Shown: piece by piece, positions 58,371-64,000 of the stretch | Layout: the number at the start of each line of letters is the position of its first letter | Position numbering within the stretch: the stretch's first letter is position 1 | Origin: Sediminihaliea albiluteola | GTDB lineage: Bacteria; Pseudomonadota; Gammaproteobacteria; Pseudomonadales; Halieaceae | Direction: 5' to 3' | Assembly (NCBI RefSeq): GCF_014077625.1 | Contig: NZ_JACFXU010000010.1 | Coordinates: 1 to 64,000 of the forward strand | DNA: 64,000 nt | Position numbers and translations under genes: made by a program | The notes under the pieces: model-generated | What the model saw: the letters and a program-made list of their open reading frames with translations, nothing else | Databases searched by the model: none | What the model was told of the DNA's origin: nothing

Positions 58371-59388
58371 AGCAAACAACAAAACTTGCAGCGCTATCGC
58401 CCTCTCTAAGCTGATCGCGACCGGCTGTACTGTGCTCGCGCTCAGCGGTTGTCCCAGCGCCAGCAATCCGAGCGTGCCCCAGCCCCCGGCCACACCGACC
58501 AGTAGCAGTTCATCGAGCCCTAGTAGCTCGTCTAGCAGCAGCTCTGCATCGAGCTCCGAGGCTCAGGGCTCAAGCTCATCACAGAGCAGCCCTCAATCAC
58601 CGGGCAGCAGCTCAAGCCCCGCAGCCAGCTCGCCCTCTTCCGCCTCTAGCTCTGAGTCCAATAGTGCCCCCGCTGGGGACGCCGGTGCCAGCCAAGCGGG
58701 CACAGAGCCCAATCTTGGCGATTTCGGCAGTGGCTCCGCACTGCCGGATCTGCGGGATGAAAACGCTCAAGAAGGTAGTGTGGCAGGAAGTGACAGCGAC
58801 CAAGCAGGCCAGCCAGGCGGGCCTGCAGGCAGCGAAAATAATGACCAACAGGGCAGTCAGCGCCAAGCTTCGCCTGCTAGTGGCGCTGCTGCAACTAGCC
58901 CCGGCTCCAGTGCTTTCCCGGGTGGCCCAGCAGCGGTCACTGGCGGCAGCAGCCAAGGGCCGCTGACTCAGGCAGAGCGAGTCGCGCTATTAGATGCCCG
59001 CTTAGAACGCGGCACCAGTGAGTTCGACAGCATGATCGCACAAGAGCAGGCAGCGCTGCGCCAAGCGCGACGGGAGCAGCAGAGCAACCAAGAACAGGCC
59101 TCAGGCAATAGTGCTGCAAATACAGGCAACGGCGACGCTGGCAGCCCCTATGGCGACAGCATGAGCCAAGCTGGAAGCAGCCCCAACGCAGAGCAAGGCA
59201 GTGTCGCTCGCGGCAATGGAAGTCCAGCAAGCGCGGCCAAATTTCCTCCCCCAGCAGACATCCCCAGTGGCGATAACGATGACGTCGTTGCTCGACAGTT
59301 GCGCGAGGCCGCCATGCGCGAGCCCGACCCTGCTGTACGAGAAAAGCTCTGGGATGAATACCGCAAGTATAAGGGCATCAAACAGTGA
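58351..59388 (+). CDS. Serine-rich lipoprotein with low-complexity middle
   Basis: 345 residues; ATG 58351 gives MTVKLGRANNKTCSA and a lipobox VLALSGC (Cys near residue 34). The next ~200 residues are Ser/Ala/Pro/Gly/Gln-rich, including a long run of almost pure Ser, and look disordered and surface-exposed. The last ~140 residues are helical and charged (ERVALLDARLERGTSEFDSMIAQEQ, then EPDPAVREKLWDEYRKYKG). No known family. The ribosome site is weak, so coupling with the upstream gene is likely. Confidence 0.8.
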   Translation: MTVKLGRANNKTCSAIALSKLIATGCTVLALSGCPSASNPSVPQPPATPTSSSSSSPSSSSSSSSASSSEAQGSSSSQSSPQSPGSSSSPAASSPSSASSSESNSAPAGDAGASQAGTEPNLGDFGSGSALPDLRDENAQEGSVAGSDSDQAGQPGGPAGSENNDQQGSQRQASPASGAAATSPGSSAFPGGPAAVTGGSSQGPLTQAERVALLDARLERGTSEFDSMIAQEQAALRQARREQQSNQEQASGNSAANTGNGDAGSPYGDSMSQAGSSPNAEQGSVARGNGSPASAAKFPPPADIPSGDNDDVVARQLREAAMREPDPAVREKLWDEYRKYKGIKQ

Positions 59389-60611
59389 TCCCATTAGCTC
59401 AATTACTACGCAGCCTTAGCGTCATTGTCCTAGCATTCGGCCTGAGTGCCTGTGTTAGTCAAAGCCACAAAACAACAGCCGTGCCACCTTTGGCCACTGC
59501 TTCCGGCGAGGTATCTGAAAGCTTGTTATTGGACGTTGGCATCGCCATTTTTGACCCGGGTCTTAGCCACCACAATGGGCAGGCACAGGTTTACCCAGAA
59601 GTGCGCAAAGCCGAGGCCAATTACATGCCCCGCCTGCTCGCCGAAGTGATGCAAAATAGCGGCGCCTGGGGGGCAGTCAGAGTGGTGCCCAATGCTGCAC
59701 AAATTACTGACCTGCGAGTAGCAGGCAAGATTCTTCACTCCGATGGAGAAGAGCTTAAACTGCATATTACCGCCACCGACTCACGCAACAGACAGTGGCT
59801 CGACCGGCAATACACCGGCCACGCCAGTCGCTACGCCTACAACAGCGTCACCCGCACACAATACGACCCATTCCAAGCGGTCTATCACAATATTGCCAAT
59901 GACCTGCTCAAGGTGATGGAAGCGCAAAATAGCCGCGACCGAGAGCGCATCCGAATCGTGACTGAACTGCGTTTTGCGCAACAGTTCTCAGCGGATGCCT
60001 TCCAGGGCTATTTGCGCCAAGACAGCAAAGGGGTCTACAAAGTCCTGCGCTTACCCGCACACAACGACCCCATGCTAGAGCGCATCCAGCAGATTCGTGA
60101 ACGAGACCACGTCTTCGTCGATACCATGCAAGAGTACTACGGCAACTTCAGTGACAAAATGTATGGCCCATATCAGGAGTGGCGCAAGCTCGGCTACCAA
60201 GAAGCCGTGGCTCTGCAAGAACTCAAGCGCGAGAGCATGCAGCGCATGATCGCCGGTGGCCTCGCCGTGGTAGCCGGAATTGCAGCAGCCGGTAGCAACG
60301 ATCGCGTCAGCCGCACAGCAGGCAACGTCGCCATTATCAGTGGCGGCTACCTATTCCAGAGTGGACTAGAAAAGCGCAATGAATCGCAGATACACGCCGA
60401 AGCCCTAGAAGAGTTAGGCATGTCACTAGAAGCTGAAGTGGCTCCCCAAGTGGTCGAGCTAGAAAATCGCAGCATCACACTCAGCGGCAACGTCGAAGAC
60501 CAGTACGCTCAGTGGCGTGAATTACTGGGCGATATTTATCGTGAAGAAATTGGCGAGCTCGCATTGCCGGACGAAAGTGCCAATAATGGCTCTGTCATGC
60601 GCAATAACTAA
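59385..60611 (+). CDS. Lipoprotein of unknown function in PEGA/FGE cluster
   Basis: 408 residues from GTG 59385 in a GTGA overlap with the previous stop. Lipobox FGLSAC (Cys near 23). A mixed alpha/beta domain (LLDVGIAIFDPGL, YMPRLLAEVMQNSGAWGAVRVVP, LRVAGKILHSDGEELKLHITATD) recalls the first domain of CsgG/TolB-type envelope proteins only loosely. Later come a helical segment and a Gly/Ala-rich hydrophobic helix (MIAGGLAVVAGIAAAGS, about 288-304). Function unknown. Confidence 0.75.
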   Translation: MIPLAQLLRSLSVIVLAFGLSACVSQSHKTTAVPPLATASGEVSESLLLDVGIAIFDPGLSHHNGQAQVYPEVRKAEANYMPRLLAEVMQNSGAWGAVRVVPNAAQITDLRVAGKILHSDGEELKLHITATDSRNRQWLDRQYTGHASRYAYNSVTRTQYDPFQAVYHNIANDLLKVMEAQNSRDRERIRIVTELRFAQQFSADAFQGYLRQDSKGVYKVLRLPAHNDPMLERIQQIRERDHVFVDTMQEYYGNFSDKMYGPYQEWRKLGYQEAVALQELKRESMQRMIAGGLAVVAGIAAAGSNDRVSRTAGNVAIISGGYLFQSGLEKRNESQIHAEALEELGMSLEAEVAPQVVELENRSITLSGNVEDQYAQWRELLGDIYREEIGELALPDESANNGSVMRNN

Positions 60612-60670
60612 GGCATCAGCGCAAACAATAAAGAAGCACTTTCCCTGAACATCAAGGCCACTGCAACGGA

Positions 60671-62197
60671 ATGTCTGAACACCGCGATCAACTCACACCG
60701 ACGCCCTTTGAACCGGCTGCGCAACAGCCGGCAAGTGCCCCTGCGCCAAACACAGCGGAGCAGAGCCGACGCTGGCTGATACCTGCCCTGCTAGCTCTGC
60801 TATTGCTGGCGGCCTCGCTTATATTTATTCTGCCGCAGCTTGGCAAAGAGGCCACCACTGAGCCTAGCAATAGCACCCCCAGCCCAGAGCAAGTAGCTGC
60901 CACTCAAAACAGCTCTAGGCCTAACACTGCAGAGCCCCCCGCGGCGACACCCTGGTCAGACGCCCAGCAAGCACGCTGGCGCAAAGAAGCTCAAGAGGTG
61001 CTAGCGCAGCTCCTAGAGCTGCAGGAAGAGCTGCAACAACGCGCTGTTGAACAGTGGGCAGCTGAGCCGTATTCAGCTGTCCTGAGTGATGCGGCAAAAG
61101 CTGATGAGCTGTACAAACAGCGGGAGTTTGTTGCCGCGCGCGACAGCTATCAGGCAGCTCTAGTCCAGCTTCAGAGTATTCAAGCAGGCATCCCCCAAAC
61201 TGTCAGCGAGCAGCTGGCGCTAGCTGAGCAAGCCATTGAAGCAGGGCAGGTTGAACTGCTCCGTAGCGCTCTAGAGAAAATATCGCTACTGGCTCCCGAT
61301 CACGAGGCCCTCCCCGCGCTTCGCGAGCGCGCGGCACAGCTACCGGACTTGCTGGCAAAACTGGAGCAAGCCAGCGCCGCCGAAGCGGAGCATAAACTCG
61401 ACGCAGCGGTGAGTGCCCTCCAGGCTGCAGTGAAGTTGGATCCAGAGCACAAACGCGCAGCCGGCGAGCTAGCGCGAGTAACAGAAGCGTATAACAACTT
61501 GCGCTTCAATCAAGCCATGAGTGAAGGCTATGCCGCCCTAGATGACAAGCGCTTTAATCAAGCTAGGCAGTCCTTTCAGCAAGCTCGCACACTGCGCCCC
61601 GATGACCTCGCAGCAAGCCGCGCCCTACAGGAATTACACAGCGCCGAGAGTGCCCACCAACTAATTAGCCTGAAAAGCAAGGGCGCCCGCCAAGAGCAGC
61701 AGGAACAGTGGCAGCAAGCGGTACAAACCTACCAACAGGCCCTCAAACTCGATCCAAGTGTTATCTACGCCCAAGAAGGGCTGCAGAGAGCGCAACCGCG
61801 AGCGCAGCTCGAGCAACAGCTGCAAGATCTGATCAACAAACCCCAGCGACTCTCTGACCCCGCAGTCGCTAAAGCCAGTGCGCAATTACTGGCCAAAAGT
61901 CGCCGGATCGCTGCACCGGGCCCGGTATTACAACAGCAGATAAAGCAACTGGAGCAAGTACTAGAAAAGGCCAATACAACTGTCAGCGTCACCCTGCGTT
62001 CAGACCAACAGACCTCGGTAACAATCTATAAAGTTGCCCGCTTGGGCCAATTTAGCGAGCGTCAAATTGACTTGCGCCCCGGCAACTACACGGCCGTAGG
62101 CAGCCGCGATGGCTATCGTGATGTACGTCGAGACTTCAGCATCAGCAGCGAGGGATCAGCAGAGCCGATCGTGATTGTCTGCACGGAGGCCATCTGA
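60671..62197 (+). CDS. Membrane-anchored TPR protein with PEGA-like end
   Basis: 508 residues. Basic/Pro-rich N-terminus, one membrane helix (LIPALLALLLLAASLIFILP, about 35-55), a Thr/Pro linker, then 300+ residues of TPR-like helices with repeats such as FVAARDSYQAALVQLQSI, FNQARQSFQQARTLRPDDL and QQAVQTYQQALKLDPSV. The final ~65 residues (TVSVTLRSDQQTSVTIYKVARLG … LRPGNYTAVGSRDGY) look like a PEGA domain. Its stop touches the GTG of the next gene, so the two are coupled. Confidence 0.85.
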   Translation: MSEHRDQLTPTPFEPAAQQPASAPAPNTAEQSRRWLIPALLALLLLAASLIFILPQLGKEATTEPSNSTPSPEQVAATQNSSRPNTAEPPAATPWSDAQQARWRKEAQEVLAQLLELQEELQQRAVEQWAAEPYSAVLSDAAKADELYKQREFVAARDSYQAALVQLQSIQAGIPQTVSEQLALAEQAIEAGQVELLRSALEKISLLAPDHEALPALRERAAQLPDLLAKLEQASAAEAEHKLDAAVSALQAAVKLDPEHKRAAGELARVTEAYNNLRFNQAMSEGYAALDDKRFNQARQSFQQARTLRPDDLAASRALQELHSAESAHQLISLKSKGARQEQQEQWQQAVQTYQQALKLDPSVIYAQEGLQRAQPRAQLEQQLQDLINKPQRLSDPAVAKASAQLLAKSRRIAAPGPVLQQQIKQLEQVLEKANTTVSVTLRSDQQTSVTIYKVARLGQFSERQIDLRPGNYTAVGSRDGYRDVRRDFSISSEGSAEPIVIVCTEAI

Positions 62198-64000
62198 GTG
62201 TCATCACCCCTTGAGTCCGACAAAAACCCCATCACCCCGGCCGCTTTCGAGCCATTGGCAGATAGCGCAGGAAAAGCAAGGCAAGGACCCAAAAAGCAAC
62301 CCCTGCGCTGGGTTTTCGGCCTTTGTGCCCTCTTGTTTCTATTGCTCATGGCCTTCTTACTGAGCGCACGCTCCCTGCAGATTACGGTGGAAGCTACAAC
62401 AGCAGCTGAGCTAGAAATCAATGCTTTCTATCTGCCCTTTGGCAAGAAGCGTCTACTTATTCGGCCCGGCGATTATGAGCTGCGGGTTAGCGCCGAGGGC
62501 TATCAGCCCCTTAAAACCATGCTTAAGGTCACTGATCAAGACAGCCAATCCCTGAGGCTAGAGCTGCAGCCACTGCCCGGGCGACTCACTCTTAACAGCA
62601 GGCCCGAGGGCGCCGAAGTCTATATTGATGGTGAGCTCATCGCTAACTCGCCGCTGCATGATCAGCCAATTACAGCGGGTCAACATGAGCTGCTAGTAAA
62701 GGCCCCGCGCTATCAAAGCTGGCAGCAAACACTTGCAGTAGAAGGGCGCAACCAATCGCAAGCACTGCAGATTGACTTACTGCCGGCCTGGGCCATGGTA
62801 AAAGTTAACTCTCTGCCCGAAGGGGCAAGCATAAAGGTCAATGGCGAGCCCATCGCCAATACCCCGGCCGAGCTTGAGCTGCTGCAAGGCAGGCAGCGCT
62901 TAGAACTAGAGCTCCCAGGCTTTAGCACTTACCAACAAACACTTGAGATCACTGCTGGCGAAGCGCAAGAGCTCGGTACTATTGAGCTTGAGGCCGCCGC
63001 TGGCCTACTGGTTTTAAGCAGTACTCCGACTGGTGCTAACGTAACTCTGGATGGCGATTTCCAAGGCCAAACACCTATCACCCTAGAGTTAAAGCCACAG
63101 CAAGCTCAGCGTCTAAGTCTATCGCGCCCCGGCTATCGGCGGCACAGTGAAACAATCACTATGGCCGCTGGTGAGCAAAGTGAGCGCCAGGTTAGCCTGC
63201 AGCCACAGCTAGGCGAAGTTGCTCTGCAGATCAGTCCCGCAGCAGCACAGATCAGTATTAACGGCAAAGTCATTGGCCGTGGTAATCAGAACTTGTCACT
63301 ACCGACTTACGAGCACAGTGTGGAAGTCAGTCTTGAGGGCTATGCCACAGTGCGCAAGCGAATCACCCCCCGCAGCGGTATTAAGCAGCGCCTCAATGTC
63401 AGCTTACAAACCCAGCAGGAAGCCAAGGTCGCGGCTCTGCGTCCGGAAATCACCACATCGCTGGGACAAACTCTGAAACTGTTTGTGCCCGCCCATTCGC
63501 CCTTGAGTGAGTTTACGATGGGCGCATCGCGACGTGACCCCGGTAGACGAGCCAATGAAGTCCTGCACTCGGTGCGCCTCAAGAGGATGTTTTACATACA
63601 GAGCACCGAAGTCACCAACGGCCAATTTCGGCAGTTTCTCGCCAGCCACAATTCAGGCCAAGTCGATAACAACAGCCTTAACCGAGACCAGCAGCCGGTG
63701 GTAGAAGTCAGCTGGCAGCAGGCCGCACAATTTTGTAATTGGCTGAGCAAGCGCGAGGGTTTGCCGCTGTTCTATCGAGAGCGCGAAGGTATGGTGGTCG
63801 GCTTCAACCCCAAGGCCACTGGCTACCGCCTACCGAGTGAGGCCGAATGGGCCTGGGCAGCGCGAGTAGAGGGTGAAACACTCAAGACTTTCACATGGGG
63901 TGAGGACTTCCCCCCGAGCAAGGCGGTGGAAAATTATGCCGACAGCACAGCAGCTTATGTCACCGGCCGAGTCATCCAAGGCTATACCGATGGCTACGTC
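62198..64000 (+). CDS. PEGA-repeat membrane protein fused to FGE-sulfatase-like domain, right edge cut
   Basis: 601 codons open to the last base of the window. Starts at GTG 62198 immediately after the previous stop. Membrane helix at about 37-57, then five PEGA-like beta units of ~70 residues, with repeated RPEGAEVYIDG/LPEGASIKVNG/TPTGANVTLDG cores and a degenerate first copy. From about residue 425 a formylglycine-generating-enzyme/EgtB-like domain begins: EFTMGASRRDPGRRANEVLH, FYIQSTEVTNGQFRQF, PVVEVSWQQAAQFCNWLSKREG, YRLPSEAEWAWAAR. The catalytic end lies outside the window, so enzyme activity cannot be judged. Confidence 0.92.
   Translation, partial: MSSPLESDKNPITPAAFEPLADSAGKARQGPKKQPLRWVFGLCALLFLLLMAFLLSARSLQITVEATTAAELEINAFYLPFGKKRLLIRPGDYELRVSAEGYQPLKTMLKVTDQDSQSLRLELQPLPGRLTLNSRPEGAEVYIDGELIANSPLHDQPITAGQHELLVKAPRYQSWQQTLAVEGRNQSQALQIDLLPAWAMVKVNSLPEGASIKVNGEPIANTPAELELLQGRQRLELELPGFSTYQQTLEITAGEAQELGTIELEAAAGLLVLSSTPTGANVTLDGDFQGQTPITLELKPQQAQRLSLSRPGYRRHSETITMAAGEQSERQVSLQPQLGEVALQISPAAAQISINGKVIGRGNQNLSLPTYEHSVEVSLEGYATVRKRITPRSGIKQRLNVSLQTQQEAKVAALRPEITTSLGQTLKLFVPAHSPLSEFTMGASRRDPGRRANEVLHSVRLKRMFYIQSTEVTNGQFRQFLASHNSGQVDNNSLNRDQQPVVEVSWQQAAQFCNWLSKREGLPLFYREREGMVVGFNPKATGYRLPSEAEWAWAARVEGETLKTFTWGEDFPPSKAVENYADSTAAYVTGRVIQGYTDGYV

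Overview
The window reads as an ordinary chromosomal segment of a free-living, probably marine, gammaproteobacterium. I infer something near Cellvibrionales/Spongiibacteraceae/Halieaceae from general protein flavour and from gene order; no rRNA or tRNA was found that would settle it. The strongest anchor is the block psd / rsgA / orn / queG / nnr-tsaE-amiB-mutL-miaA-hfq-hflX-hflK-hflC / DUF2065 / (hisZ) / purA, which keeps the order known from E. coli, with hisZ inserted before purA and an RNase II-type gene next to psd.

Layout. 1-13.6 kb is an envelope-flavoured accessory stretch, nearly all on the minus strand: a von Willebrand A protein cut by the left edge, a translationally coupled operon (MipA/OmpV-like barrel, SYLF lipoprotein, alpha/beta hydrolase), a giant membrane protein of unknown function, a protein with an IPTL-CTERM-type sorting tail, an NTF2-like protein, a TonB-dependent receptor and a YbaN homologue. 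13.6-19.4 kb holds a DUF2959 lipoprotein, a LemA + M48 metalloprotease pair, a stand-alone AraC-type DNA-binding domain and a membrane diguanylate cyclase. 19.5-38.8 kb is the conserved housekeeping block. It is interrupted by one unusual 300-bp intergenic region (22218-22521) with terminator-like hairpins and a perfect 51-bp tandem repeat.

38.8-57 kb is mixed metabolism: asnS, a second SYLF protein, an SDR, a small flavin-fold protein, cysH (TTG start), and an operon of BCCT transporter, porin and orphan periplasmic binding protein. It continues with a ParA homologue, an internally deleted iron-alcohol-dehydrogenase remnant, an FKBP isomerase, NUDIX, cinA, a lipocalin-like protein, pdxH, GNAT, ggt and a thioesterase. 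57.1-64 kb is a tightly packed, co-oriented cluster of five envelope genes. They encode a TPR protein with a TonB-C-like end, a Ser-rich lipoprotein, a second lipoprotein, a TPR protein with a PEGA-like end, and a membrane protein with five PEGA-like units fused to a formylglycine-generating-enzyme-like domain that runs off the right edge.

The best candidate for an undescribed system is this last cluster: secreted or lipid-anchored components plus membrane-tethered PEGA/TPR proteins, translated as a coupled unit. Second-tier curiosities are the 51-bp repeat, the ADH remnant, the BCCT/porin/binding-protein operon, the MipA protein with an extra C-terminal barrel-like half, and the 1350-residue orphan. 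All family assignments come from reading motifs in the translations; no database search was possible.
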